DNA of 64,000 nucleotides from Triparma columacea (GCA_030267965.1 BRYA01000246.1:767-64766); one strand, 5' to 3'; positions 36,114-46,437 are shown, numbered from the stretch's first letter. Program-made: numbers and translations. Notes: a model not told the origin generated them from the letters alone.

Positions 36114-36462
36114 CGGAATGGATTGGGCTGATGGGGGAGATCGGGGAAAGGGTGGTAGTTGGGGGGTTGGGTTGGGGGGGGGGAGGGGGGGGGGAAGGGA
36201 AAGCCGAGGTGGGGTGGAACAAGGGTAAGACTAAGGGGGGAAGGGGTCGGTGGGGTCTGGCGGCGGTGGGGGTGGGAGGGGTTGAAAAAGTTGGTTTGGT
36301 AGGGAGAGCAGTTTCTCCCGATTTCTGGAGACTGGAGACATTTTGACTAGTAGAAGCGAATTCAGCTTTAAGGAAGACCAAGAATACCTTGACGTATCGC
36401 GATGCTATTCAATATAATATGACAAACTAAAATCCCGAGATTGTATTTGAAACGAAAGCTTT

Positions 36463-37041
36463 TTACACCTTGAATCCGTTGCTGCGCCTCCTTCCACGGG
36501 CCTTCTCGAACTTGCGTCCCTTGGAGCGGACGTAAGGCTTGACATGGTCGTGGGTGTGGGGGTTGAGGACGGAGGTGGAGTGTCCGAAGTGGGCGAGGGC
36601 GGCGCGGCTCTTAGGTCCACGGAGGAGGACGGTGTTGGTTCCAGTGGGGGCACGGAGAGCGAGCTGGTCAAAAGTGAGGCACTCTCCTCCGGCGGCGACG
36701 ATGCGAGCACGGGCGGTGGCGGTGAATCCGAGGGCGCAGACGGTGAGCTTAGGGACCTCAAGGAGGCGGACATCGTCCGTGACCTTGGATACAACAACAG
36801 CAATCTTGCCGTCCTTCTTCGTCATGTACTTCGCAAGCCTCGAGAGGGCGATAGGGGGAGCGTTAACCTTGGACTGGTGGAGCCTCTTGAGGACGGTAGC
36901 GCAGAAGGCAGAATCCGTCCTCCTGGCAAGGAAGGAGTAGAGCTTGATCAAGAGACGGCTGTAAGGGTTGGCGGTCTTCACAACCTTCATGCTGGACTTG
37001 TGTCCTACGCGGCGTCCTCCGGCTTTAAGATCAATTCCCAT
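36463..37041 (-). CDS. RPL18: 60S ribosomal protein eL18
   Basis: Intronless frame of 192 residues. It has the diagnostic N-terminus [15 protein letters not shown], then [76 protein letters not shown] and the C-terminal [16 protein letters not shown]. Length is close to that of eukaryotic eL18 (about 188). It is a structural protein of the large cytosolic ribosomal subunit. Confidence 0.97.
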   Translation of the reverse strand: MGIDLKAGGRRVGHKSSMKVVKTANPYSRLLIKLYSFLARRTDSAFCATVLKRLHQSKVNAPPIALSRLAKYMTKKDGKIAVVVSKVTDDVRLLEVPKLTVCALGFTATARARIVAAGGECLTFDQLALRAPTGTNTVLLRGPKSRAALAHFGHSTSVLNPHTHDHVKPYVRSKGRKFEKARGRRRSNGFKV

Positions 37042-37701
37042 ATTTACCTGGGGTGGGAAGAGGAGGGGGCGAGGTGAGAATGGAAAAGGAACAGGGTAAT
37101 TTGGGATTTGGACCGTCCATGTCCATCAGGGTGATGATCCCTATCTTCACCAGTTCAACGTTTTGTGAAACGAGGTACTCTGAGACGAGGATTTGTATAT
37201 ATATAGCAGCTCGGTCATGGTCGTAAGGTTGAATGGGGTGCAGGCAAAGCCATATTTGGTAAAACTGTGCAACTCGAGATCGTGACTGTGGTGGGGTTGT
37301 TCCGGGCTGGGTGGCACATCCGTCGATATTCGTTCGTTCGAGAGGTCTTAAATATTGACGGGTGGCACATTGCTTAACCGTCAGTCTATATTTCGCACGT
37401 TTGGAAGAGTTTGGAGGTTGAGGACTCACTGTCGATTTTGGCTTTTTCTTGATGAGGAAATAGGGTGATGAGACATGTTGGAGAGCTCTTCAAAATTGTG
37501 ATGGTCGTAACGGGTGGGAAGGACGGGGGTGAGGGGGGGCGTTGATGCGTTGCGATGTGTGCAGTGTGTTTGGTTGGGGCGGGGAGGTGCGGGGGACTTG
37601 AAAATGATGAAGTTTCATGCCAAAAGTGGTGGACGTCAAAAGCAAAACATGCGTCGCTAAAAGTGCTTCGTGTTTCTCTAAAAAAACAGGGAGACCTCAA
37701 A
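37042..37701. other. Intergenic between eL18 and APP1-like gene
   Basis: Contains a TATATATATA stretch near 37197 upstream of eL18 and no recognisable coding or RNA gene. The open frames here on the minus strand show no protein-like composition. Confidence 0.4.
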
Positions 37702-39371
37702 TTACACTCCCTCCCTCCCATCTATCTCAATGCGCTTTGCGATGCCCCCAATAGAACTACTATTGATAGGACTACCCTCTATTGATTCAATACTTCCCTC
37801 CCCGTACCTCTTCTTCTTTATCCTCCTGAAACATGCGCAGCAACAAATGAGAGAGAGGACGATTGGGAGACCCACAACGATCCAGTAATTAGGACCTAGC
37901 TGTGATGAGATTTCGTCGTCAAAACCTTTGGAAGCGTCAAGACGTGGGCAGTCAACTGGACACTCGTCAGTTTTCACCTTAAGCAGTTCTTGATCAGCCT
38001 TCATCGCGCTGCAATAATTTAATGTGTCCGACCTCGTTGCCTTGACCGATATCCCCGTGGGCAGCCCATGTGTACCGCAATCTCCGCCGTCGCACCTGCA
38101 GGTGATGAACTCATCCACGGCCTGGTAGACGTGATTTGCCGAGCAGCAAGAAATCAGACCTTTTTCCAACAACCACAAGGCAGCGTTGGAGTGTGTCTTA
38201 TGATAATGTACGCGGCCTTCAAAGTCCCCCTCGTTCAAATCGATCGTGAAGTCTCGGGATCCGTCCTCGCATTCCTGCAGCATCTGAGACATCTCCTCGG
38301 TCTGATGGATCAGCACCGCTGCCAGTCTATCACCTTGGTCCGACTCCAGCATTGCCTGCGCCGCGCAAACGTCCCCCTGGCCGTTGTCTCCCATGAACAA
38401 GAACCTAGTTTGCGGCAGCCTCTTCCCTATCTCTGCGTATGACTTTGCCTTGGTTTCCCCCATCTCTGTGAAGCTGCTCCCGTCGAACAGGGTCCCGTAC
38501 TTGCTCTGATCCACATTTGCACCGTACGTCATATTGAGCCTATCCCCCACATTCTCAAGGTAGAGGTTCAGGACGCTAGACTGGTCCATGGCCAACATGG
38601 CCTGTGCCTCCCGAGGCCGAGCTGACAGCAAGATCGGCTTGGCAGGATGGAACTTGGGGTCGTCTTCTAAGCCCGCAATTGGACCCCTAGCCAATCCCAG
38701 CATGATTTCCCCAACTCCGGGGTATATTTCCTTGTGATCCAGCCGATTGTCCTTACCAGCGATGAATCCTGCGAAGCTTCCATCGCCTGTGGAGCAATCT
38801 ATCTTGCTCGTGCACTGAGGAGAGGGGCAAACTAGGGTTGCGGCGAGACAAGGAGCGTTAGATATGCGGCGAGACAAGGAGCGTTAGATATCCAACGAGA
38901 ATAACCTCAGATGTATCAACATCCGGAGGTGCGGGGCTTTTACTCACCTATTGTATCGTCAATGTCAGATAGGACTTGGACCCCTCCCCCATCAACCTCG
39001 TCGGAAAGAAGGACCCCTGTCTCGAAGCACGAAAATTCAAAGTCGTACCGCAGAGAACACATGACGGATTCGCAGTTCAGAGTGACTTTTATTTTATCAG
39101 CATCTCCTATCATCGGCAGGGATGAGCTGTGGACCTCATAGCAGCGTACACTATCACCCTGCAGGTCATAGATATACGGATCACTAATATCTCCGTTGAA
39201 GTAGTCCCCACTGTTCCACACGACGACCTTATATTTCCCACGGGTTGCATCCGATTTGAGCTTGGTCACCCCTGCTACAAAGCTTTCGGGGCAAGAGGGA
39301 GATATGACCTCCTCGTGAGTACCAAAATACTGCGTCTCCTGAAATGGGCACGAGTTGCACGGTGAACACAT
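37702..39371 (-). CDS. APP1-like phosphatidate phosphatase (HAD), membrane-anchored
   Basis: Exon 1 (39371-38948) and exon 2 (38831-37702) splice to give VLSDIDDTIVCPSPQC, a DxDxT-type HAD phosphatase motif. Then follow YPGVGEIMLGLARGP, KPILLSARPREAQ and RFLFMGDNGQGDVCAAQAM, matching the catalytic domain of the yeast APP1 phosphatidate phosphatase family (DIDDT, PGV, S-x-x-P, GD-x-GQ-x-D). There are many Cys in the N-terminal part (CSPCNSCPFQE) and after the catalytic domain (CRCDGGDCG). One transmembrane helix (WIVVGLPIVLSLICCCACF) and a short basic tail close the protein, so it is probably type I with a luminal or extracellular catalytic part; a signal peptide exon may lie between 39372 and 39603. 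Substrate is inferred. Confidence 0.7.
38840..38891. repeat. 26-bp tandem duplication at an intron 3' end
   Basis: Two identical copies of a 26-bp unit (38840-38865, 38866-38891) lie in the APP1-like intron. On the transcribed strand each contains TCTAACG, the likely branch site, and a CGCC-rich tract before the acceptor. Confidence 0.9.
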
Positions 39372-39603
39372 TGGATATAAAGAGGCGGAAAAAGGTTAAA
39401 GGGTTGAAAATCTTCAAAATGAAAAAGCAAGCAAGTTGGGAAAGGAGAACATGAAACATGAAGGAAGCTGGACAAAGATTCTTCGGAACATAAAATGTGA
39501 GTGAAAAGCGTTGACCCTGGGACGTATCGAATCGATCCTTTACGCTCACTAATGTTCGTCGTAAAGAAGATCGGCCTGTTCACAACAACAAAAAATTCTC
39601 TCA

Positions 39604-41469
39604 TCATCCTCTCCCCCTTCCCTTTCTCCTCCTCCAGTCTCCCCTCCTCTCCCCTCCTTTATTCTTAATTTTCTCGCCCCCTTTCATAACAATCTCCTTC
39701 CTCTTCCTCTCCTCCTCCCTAATTTCCTCCCTCCTCCCCTCTTCTACCATTCCCCTAATCCTCATGGCTAGTTCCGGTAGTCCCCTCCCCTCCTTAACGC
39801 TCACCCCCACGACCCCCCCCCTGATTCCCATCTCCCCCGCCATGACTTCAAAGTCCCTCATGACCTCGTCGACCTCTTCCTCCCCCCCCACCTCCCTCCC
39901 CAGGTCAACCTTGTTAACGCACACCATCCCCCTCTTCCCCCTCAGCACCCCACCCCCGTACTCCCTAACCTCCCTGTAAACCTGCTCGAGGTGCGACCGT
40001 CCCCCCCCCTCCCCCCAACCGTCTACAACGTATAGGAGGCACTGGGTTCTCTCGACGTGCCTTAGGAACCTGGTCCCCCTCCCTCTCCCTTCGCTTGCCC
40101 CCTCCACGATCCCCGGCACGTCCGCTACGTCCAACCTGTACCCGTCCCCGTACTCTACCCTCCCGACTGTCGGGGCGAGTGTCGTGAACTCGTAAGCCCC
40201 GACGGTAGGCCTGGCCGCGCTGAGTGCACCGAGGAGGCTGGACTTCCCGGCGTTTGGGTAACCCACGAGGCCCACGTCTGCCAGGCTCTTCAGCTCGAGC
40301 TCGAGGACCAAGGGCTTGGGGTCGCTCTTTGGGACCCTCTGCTCAGCGGCGGAGGTGTGGACGGTGGAGGTGCGACCGTAGGAGGAGACGAGGTTCTGGT
40401 TGCCGGAACCACCGGTGCCGCCGAGGGATATTAGGACGGGCTTTTGGGTGGGGGTGGACAGGTCAATCACACGGGTTGGTTGGCGCCGGCCGGAGGACTT
40501 GAAGGATTGGGGAGAAACTTCTCCTTCTTCTCCTTCTCCTTCCTCCTCCTCCTCCTCTTCCCTCCCCTCTTCTTCAGAATCATGCTCATACCCAAAACAA
40601 TCCTCCTCCTCCTCCTCCTCCTCTATAATCTTAACAACCGTCCCCACAGGGACCTCCACGACAACATCCTTCCCCTTCCTCCCGTCCATACCCTTCCCCC
40701 CTCCCCCCTTCCCATCCTCCGCTTTATAGAACCTCCTCCTCCTTGGTAGTCCTTGAACTTCTTTCCTCGCAACCATGTATACACAACCACCGTTACCACC
40801 GTTACCACCGTCGGGTCGCTTCTTACCACGGTCGAGAGACTCGAAGGATATTGCACCAGCACCACCTTTCCCAGCCGTGACTTTCAGGAAACAACGGTCA
40901 AGGAAGGATGACGACGATGTACCTACACCCTTCTTGGATGCTGAGGTTGTGGAGAGGTGTCGTAAGTTCCCCCCGTTCCCATCCTCCGCCTTATAGAACC
41001 TCCTCCTCCTTGGTAGTCCTTGAACTTCCTTCTTCGCAACCATGTATACACAACCACCGTTACCACCGTTACCACCGTCGGGACGCTTCTTACCACGGTC
41101 GAGAGACTCGAAGGATATTGCACCAGCACCGCCTTTCCCAGCCGTAACTTTCAGGAAACAACGGTCAAGGAAGGAGGAGGATGATGTACCTACACCCTTC
41201 TTTGAAGCTGAGGTTGTGGAGAGGGTTCGGAAGTTCCCCCCGTTCCCACCGTTCGGTCGCTTCGAACCCCTGGAGAGGGAGGAGAAGGATATAGCACCAG
41301 CACCACCTTTACCAGCCGTAACTTTAAGGAAACAACGGTCAAGGAAGGATGATGATGATGTACCTACACCCTTCTTTGATGCTGAGGTTGTAGAGAGGGG
41401 ATGGGAGGAAGAGAGGAGGGAGGGACGGATTGGAAGGACTATGCGGGAGAGGGATGAAAAACGGTACAT
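39604..41469 (-). CDS. Obg/CgtA-family GTPase, organellar, with triplicated N-terminal segment
   Basis: Intronless, 621 residues. The N-terminus MYRFSSLSRIVLPIRPSLLS is basic and lacks acids, like a mitochondrial presequence. Residues 25-82, 83-171 and 172-255 repeat the start of the glycine-rich Obg fold (LSTTSASKKGVG...FLDRCFLKVTAGKGGAGAISF), including presequence-like residues. The rest of the Obg fold follows after an acidic insert. The G domain is complete: G1 GYPNAGKSSLLG, G2 with TT, G3 DVPGIVEGA, G4 NKVD and G5-like SVKEGRG. The tail is Lys/Arg-rich. Obg proteins bind the large ribosomal subunit during assembly; this one resembles mitochondrial MTG2/GTPBP5 or plastid Obg. Whether the protein folds with three partial Obg repeats is unknown. 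Confidence 0.88.
   Translation of the reverse strand: MYRFSSLSRIVLPIRPSLLSSSHPLSTTSASKKGVGTSSSSFLDRCFLKVTAGKGGAGAISFSSLSRGSKRPNGGNGGNFRTLSTTSASKKGVGTSSSSFLDRCFLKVTAGKGGAGAISFESLDRGKKRPDGGNGGNGGCVYMVAKKEVQGLPRRRRFYKAEDGNGGNLRHLSTTSASKKGVGTSSSSFLDRCFLKVTAGKGGAGAISFESLDRGKKRPDGGNGGNGGCVYMVARKEVQGLPRRRRFYKAEDGKGGGGKGMDGRKGKDVVVEVPVGTVVKIIEEEEEEEDCFGYEHDSEEEGREEEEEEEGEGEEGEVSPQSFKSSGRRQPTRVIDLSTPTQKPVLISLGGTGGSGNQNLVSSYGRTSTVHTSAAEQRVPKSDPKPLVLELELKSLADVGLVGYPNAGKSSLLGALSAARPTVGAYEFTTLAPTVGRVEYGDGYRLDVADVPGIVEGASEGRGRGTRFLRHVERTQCLLYVVDGWGEGGGRSHLEQVYREVREYGGGVLRGKRGMVCVNKVDLGREVGGEEEVDEVMRDFEVMAGEMGIRGGVVGVSVKEGRGLPELAMRIRGMVEEGRREEIREEERKRKEIVMKGGEKIKNKGGERRGDWRRRKGRGRG
40702..41397 (-). repeat. 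Triplicated coding segment in Obg
   Basis: Three in-frame copies: 41397-41224 (58 codons), 41223-40957 (89 codons), 40956 to about 40702. Copies 2 and 3 are nearly identical at DNA level, including GGCVYMVA and EVQGLPRRRRFYKAEDG; copy 1 lacks that second half and has diverged around SSLSRGSKRPNGG. Confidence 0.9.
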
Positions 41470-42064
41470 GGAAGAAGGTTGGTTGAGGACACTTTGGTGA
41501 AACCTTTGGAGGGTCGTCGATTGGAGGGGGGGGGATATCTGTGAATGGGCGGTAGTATTTGATTAAACAGTCTGCAATGGGGTCAATGTGATACGTTTGT
41601 GAGGATGATTGTAGTAAAATGTTTGTAATTGTGGATAATTCAGGAAAAAAAAGGGTTTGTTTTAGAGGGTCCTCAAAATCTGGACAAACAAAGTTCGACT
41701 GTGAGAGGTGGATGTTTGAGAAAATGTGCGACAACGTAACGATTTGAAGGGACAGATGGGGTTTTGGTATAATATAACCGCCCGATCTGTAAAAAAATAT
41801 CTTGCACGTGTTCATGAATGCTGTTTTTTTGGAGACAATTGTCATTATTTGATTATTAACAAGCAGCACAACGGTAGTTGTTCGGCCGCGCTGCTTGTTC
41901 GGGTGAGAGGTATATATGGTTGAGGTGTAAAGCGAGGCGGTGATTATTTTCATCGTATTGTGTTGTGTTGAATTGATAGGAGAGCAAAAGGAGCAAAGTG
42001 ATTCTACGATTCCGAACCTGAATCGGGCCCCAAACCAATTTCAATTTCTTATCCCTTTATTTCA
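41470..42064. other. Divergent intergenic region between Obg and YIF1
   Basis: About 600 bp with no recognisable gene. Short AT-rich stretches near 41640 and 41790-41850. Confidence 0.4.
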
Positions 42065-43671
42065 ATGTCATTCTATCAACAAACAACAAGTACAACACCA
42101 CAAGGGAAAATGAGTGGAGGTTATTACAATAGTGCGAGTGATAGTGTTAATGGAGGAGGAGGAGGAGGCACAAATGGAGGAATCAATACAAATAACAACG
42201 GAGGATTTGGGAATAATACCTCCCCTCCTCTCCCTCCTCTCTCATATTCTCAACAACAACAACAACAACAATTTCAACAACCACAACAACACCCCCAACA
42301 ACAACAACAACAACAACAAACAAAGCAGCAAATACCAGCAAACCCATCCCAATGGGCCACCACAGCAGCCACAGCCTTCCTTTCAAATGGACGTTCCAAC
42401 GAGGCGATGCTTGACATGGGGGCTAACTTAGCGTCGGGATTCGCAAACAGCACGGCGGCTAAATTCATGCCAGGGGCACAGGGGATATGGGGATCACTTA
42501 AGGTGAGAGAAAGGAAGGGGAGAGGAGGAGATGTGTTTTTGTTTGTTCGCCGTCCAAGGGGGGGTTGTGCAAGTGATTATTTGTTCGCCGTGAAGATGAC
42601 GAAATCGTGTGTATATTTTGGGTCAATATTGCAACATATTTCAGGCAGTTTTTTTCAGCCGTGTGGCCTAATGGACAAGGCGCCAGTTTCCGACGCTGGA
42701 GATTGAGGGTTCAAGTCCCGAGCGAGGTCGTTGACCAACTGTGAGACCTGATGATATTAACGTTGTTGATTTTCCTTAATTTGCGCGTTTCATATAACTC
42801 TGAGCGAAAAATTCGGGGGGTGGGGTGCGATCGACACACACACTTTTTTTTGGTGCCTGCATCATTTGGGGATGGGGGGGGGGGGAGGAGGGGATGATTG
42901 AGGGTTGGTTCGTGCAGGCGAATATAGATACAACCCACAACGTATTTATCTGTATGACGCACGGGGTGCATTTCGGAGACAACAAAGAATGATTTAACCC
43001 CAGCAAGATTGCCCAACCCACCTCACCCCTTGCTTCCTTCCCCCTCCCCCCTCCCAACCCCATAGTACTACTTCGACGTAAACAACACCTACGTGTTAAA
43101 AAAAATGGGTCGTATAATGTTCCCCTGGACGGTATCCGACTGGCGTCGTGCGACCGGTTCCGGTTCCGCCGTTTCTTCCCCCACCTTCGCTCGTCCCTCC
43201 TCCGATCTCGCCGCCCCCGACCTCTACATACCGTTAATGTCCCTAACAACATACGTCCTCCTAGCCTCCCTGCTGTACGGTGTTGGCGGCGAGTTCACAC
43301 CAGACGTAATGCAGGATGTGTTCCTATCCTGCATGTTAACACAGCTCCTCGAGACCTGCTTGATAAGGGCGGGGTACTACGCGCTACAAGCACCGTGCGC
43401 TTTCATGGATTTATGGGCATACACGGGATACAAGTACCCTGGGTTATGCGTTAACATGATCATAGGGATAGCACTTGGGTACGGTCCTTACAACATCTCC
43501 CTATTATACACGGCGGCGTCCGTGGGGTACTTCAACCTTAAGACGTACGCTAACAACGTACCGAAAGTCAATGTTAGGGGAGGGGTTAAGAGGGAGTTTG
43601 TTGTACTGGGGTTCGCGGGGACGCAGATCTTTACCATGTGGTGGATGGGGAGAACTAAACATATGGGATGA
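42065..43671 (+). CDS. YIF1-family ER-Golgi membrane protein
   Basis: Exon 1 42065-42502 and exon 2 43066-43671, phase 0, 347 residues. The N-terminus is Gly/Asn then poly-Gln-rich and cytosolic. The conserved YIF1 core follows: KFMPGAQGIWGSLK, then across the splice YYFDVNNTYVLKKMG, then IMFPWTVSDWRR, APDLYIPLMSLTTYVLLASL, and later DLWAYTGYKYPGL, with five hydrophobic segments to the C-terminus. YIF1 partners with YIP1 and Rab GTPases in ER-to-Golgi transport. The 563-bp intron is the longest seen here and contains a tRNA-like sequence. Confidence 0.93.
42657..42729 (+). tRNA. tRNA-Arg(CCG)-like sequence in YIF1 intron, 3' side degenerate
   Basis: The 5' part matches a classic tRNA-Arg: TGGCCTAATGGACAAGGC (D arm), a 5-bp anticodon stem (CCAGT/GCTGG with one G-T pair) and loop TTCCGAC with anticodon CCG. 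A T loop TTCAAGT is present with a GGG/CCC stem core. But the acceptor stem (AGCCGTG versus GCGAGGT) and the lower T stem do not pair. It is more likely a decayed copy or tRNA-derived element than a working gene. Confidence 0.5.
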
Positions 43672-43893
43672 AGGAGAAACTTTGGGGCGAAGGGGAGGGA
43701 GGAGGGAATTGGGGAACGAACAAATACACCTTAATGTGTTGGATCTGTTAAATAGTTGACTTTATACCCTCCCCTCTGTATGTAATGTTACCCCCCCGCT
43801 CCCCCCTCTGTATGTGATGTTACCCCACCCCCCCCTCCCCCCCCCCCCCCAACCTTCCCCCGGTCCCAACCTAAGATCTCCCCAATAAACATG

Positions 43894-45216
43894 TTACTCT
43901 TTCTTCTCAGGCTTCTTTTTTTCCGTCTTGGCCTCGTTCGTTTCCTCCGTCTTGGCCTCCTTCTTCTTTTTCCCCGTCTTAACCGTCTTCTTTTTCTCCG
44001 TTTTCACCTCCTCCTTCTTCTTCTCTATCTTCACTTCCTTCTTCTCCCCCTCTCCCCCTCCCCCCTCTCCCCCGCCTCCCCCACCCTTCTTTCTCTGTCC
44101 CCTCTTCCTCCTCCCTCCTCTTTTTTTCTCTCCCTCGGTTTTATTCTTCCCCACCTCCACAGGAGCCTCCGAGCCTCCTCCCCCCCCCGCTGCCCCCTCA
44201 GCAGCCGTACCCTCCTCCTTCTTCCCCCCCTCCTCCTTCTTCCCCCCCTCCCCCGCGAATCCGCTCGTGCTCCTACCTTCCCTCCCTGGTCCCTTCCTCC
44301 TTTGTCTTCTCTTCCTCTTCTTCTTCTCCTCCTTCTTCTCCCCCTCCACAATAGTCCCCATTTCCCCCTTCTTCTTCTCCCCCCCCACCTCCTCCTTGCT
44401 TGACGCTCTAACCCCAGGCTCAGGCGTCAAGGGTTTCCCGGAACGTCCTCTGTTCCTCCTCTTGTTTACTTTCTTCTTCTTCTCACCTCCCCCCTCCTCC
44501 GCCCTCACCCCAGCGGCAGCCTTCTCCTCAACGTCTCCGCTCTTGACCCCCCCCTCAAGCACACCCTCCTTAACCCCGGATCTCCCCCTGCCTTTCTTCT
44601 TCTTCTCCCCTCCCCCCTCCTCCGCCCCCACCCCAGCGGCAGCCTTCTCCTCCCCGTCTCCGCTCAACCCCCCCCCCTCAAGCGCACCCTCCTTAACCCC
44701 AGATCTTCCCCTGTTCCTGCGCCGGCTTGTGTTCCCGCCCTCTTTCTTCTTCTCTTTCTTCTTCTCTTTCTTCTTCTTGTTCGATCTGTCTCCCCCCTTC
44801 CCCCCCGTATCCAGCACCAAGGTGGTTGTGGTCTCCTCCTCCTCCCCCCCTTTCTCCTTCCCTCCCCCCTCAGGTACATCCTTCGTCGCCTCCCTTGCCT
44901 TCTTTGCACTCTTATCCATCGCCGGTATAATCCCCCCATCCTCAGTCCTTACATTAACCGCGATCCTCTTCTTCTTATCATCCTTCTCTCCTTGGTCGTC
45001 ACTTGACCTTTGCGACTCCTCAATCTCGTAGCTGAGGATATCGTTCTGCCAAATGGCAACCCTGTTCGATAGACCTTCCCGAGGGACACCCGATACGTGG
45101 AAGAAAATATCCTCCGTTGACCCTGGGGGCGGAGAGAGGACACCACAACCTCGGGAACGGTTCCACCAAAGTACCTTTGAGACAAGGCGGGCGGGAGGGG
45201 GGCTGACTGTTGTCAT
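43894..45216 (-). CDS. Cold-shock-domain protein with long Lys/Glu/Gly tail
   Basis: Start at 45216 (MTTVSPPPARLVSK) is preferred because the domain follows directly; an in-frame GTG/ATG upstream extends to 45303. A cold-shock domain is clear: KVLWWNRSRGCGVLSPPPG, EDIFFHVSGV, then a basic KKKRIAVNV strand. RNP1 aromatic residues are only partly kept (GCGVL in place of GFGFI). The remaining ~330 residues are Lys/Glu/Gly-rich low complexity with a 41-residue repeat (RSGVKEGALEGGGLSGDGEE and a diverged copy) and RRRNRGRSG clusters. Such Y-box-like proteins bind RNA and package mRNA. The tail probably binds nucleic acid or forms condensates (inference). Divergent from the next gene with a 125-bp gap. 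Confidence 0.75.
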   Translation of the reverse strand: MTTVSPPPARLVSKVLWWNRSRGCGVLSPPPGSTEDIFFHVSGVPREGLSNRVAIWQNDILSYEIEESQRSSDDQGEKDDKKKRIAVNVRTEDGGIIPAMDKSAKKAREATKDVPEGGGKEKGGEEEETTTTLVLDTGGKGGDRSNKKKKEKKKEKKKEGGNTSRRRNRGRSGVKEGALEGGGLSGDGEEKAAAGVGAEEGGGEKKKKGRGRSGVKEGVLEGGVKSGDVEEKAAAGVRAEEGGGEKKKKVNKRRNRGRSGKPLTPEPGVRASSKEEVGGEKKKGEMGTIVEGEKKEEKKKRKRRQRRKGPGREGRSTSGFAGEGGKKEEGGKKEEGTAAEGAAGGGGGSEAPVEVGKNKTEGEKKRGGRRKRGQRKKGGGGGGEGGGGEGEKKEVKIEKKKEEVKTEKKKTVKTGKKKKEAKTEETNEAKTEKKKPEKKE

Positions 45217-45341
45217 TAGGGATCTTTTAACAAAGTGTTGCAGTCTGTTCTGGGATCGTTCCAGCGTTCCAGAATCCAGAATCCAAGCAGAAGAAGAAAT
45301 CAAACCCAGATTCTCTTGCTCATGTGATCGTGCGCCATACT

Positions 45342-46361
45342 ATGGACAAAGCTCACGCCCAGCTTCAGCTGATATCCCAAGTCCTGAACACCAGTGGCCT
45401 TGCTGTGGCGCTGTGGAGGAACGCCAGGGCCATCAGGTACCTTTCAGAGAGGGGCGAAGTAACTAGGAGGACACTTTTTGAGTTCGAGGGGCTGGTCAAG
45501 GGGCTCGTTAGGGTGATGGGGAAGGAAGGGGCGAAATTCGGGGTGGCGAGACTTTGGGCTGCGAAGGCTATCGCGGAAATTAGTAGAATTGACGAGGTCA
45601 CGAAAGAGGACAATGACAATTTGTTGAGGGGGATGTTTGAGTACGAAGGGTTGCTTGATTGTTTGGCGCAAACAATGAGGAAAGAAGAGGGGGAAACGAG
45701 GCTATGGGCGGTTTCGATCGTAGAACACATAAGTTGTGGTGATCCGAGGTTGAGGCAGGGCCTGTTTGAGCACGAGGGGGTAGTGGCTGGTGTGGTGAAG
45801 GTGTTGTTGGAGGAGCGGGGTATGGAAGAACAAACAATTGCGATAACAGCGCTCATCAAGATCTTGGGGCTTGTAACCCTAACAGATACGAACATACTAG
45901 ACAGGGGGGGGGGCTACCTGAAGAACGGAACCTTGCTAGAAAAAGCGAAGTTCGTTCACCACGGCGATCTTTTAGTCGACCGTCTGGTGAGGGAGCTCAA
46001 AAAGGAAGGCGAAGCTCATAAAATAGAAAGGGCGTCATTACTAGCCACAATAGTGGCGTACCCGAGAATGCTATGGCAAATCGACCGCCACACGCTCGAG
46101 GCGACATCACTCATGCTCAAGCTCTGCAAAAGTAAGATGAAGACGAATCCCATGAGGGCAACCCCAAATGCAGGTACTCGTGTGGGCAAAGTGATGGTAT
46201 TCCTCGACAAGTACGAAGACGTTGCCGAACACATTCTCTCATTTTTGGAGTGGAGCGTGACGGACTTCTTCCACTCACGCAAGGAAGACCTTCTCGCGGT
46301 GGCCTTAGAAAGCGGCGAAATGCGGCAAAGGAATATGTGCCTTTTCTGGGATCTTGCATAG
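45342..46361 (+). CDS. Armadillo-like helical-repeat protein
   Basis: Intronless, 339 residues from MDKAHAQLQLISQ. Repeats of about 45 residues follow the pattern LFEFEGLVKGLVRVMGKE ... RLWAAKAIAEIS, MFEYEGLLDCLAQTMRKE ... RLWAVSIVEHIS and LFEHEGVVAGVVKVLLEE, i.e. armadillo/HEAT-type repeats in which each unit starts with [LM]FExEG. The later part keeps helices but not the clear repeat and ends LESGEMRQRNMCLFWDLA. No specific family recognised; such proteins are scaffolds. Confidence 0.8.
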   Translation: MDKAHAQLQLISQVLNTSGLAVALWRNARAIRYLSERGEVTRRTLFEFEGLVKGLVRVMGKEGAKFGVARLWAAKAIAEISRIDEVTKEDNDNLLRGMFEYEGLLDCLAQTMRKEEGETRLWAVSIVEHISCGDPRLRQGLFEHEGVVAGVVKVLLEERGMEEQTIAITALIKILGLVTLTDTNILDRGGGYLKNGTLLEKAKFVHHGDLLVDRLVRELKKEGEAHKIERASLLATIVAYPRMLWQIDRHTLEATSLMLKLCKSKMKTNPMRATPNAGTRVGKVMVFLDKYEDVAEHILSFLEWSVTDFFHSRKEDLLAVALESGEMRQRNMCLFWDLA

Positions 46362-46437
46362 GAACTAATCCCTACATTGCGATTCAATGATTAATGATTC
46401 AATGATTCAATGACTCAATGAAATCACGATAATTTAT

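Noticed and set aside
37031..37721. Minus-strand open frames upstream of eL18
   Set aside because: No protein-like features; the area looks like promoter/intergenic DNA.
42660..42706. C-terminal extension of YIF1 exon 1 reading through the tRNA-like sequence
   Set aside because: A clear GTGAG donor at 42503 and in-frame acceptor at 43065 give the conserved YIF1 core; the read-through peptide is a tRNA shadow.
43891..45031. Long plus-strand frame of Ser/Pro/Phe/Leu
   Set aside because: It is the reverse of the Lys/Glu/Gly-rich tail of the cold-shock protein.
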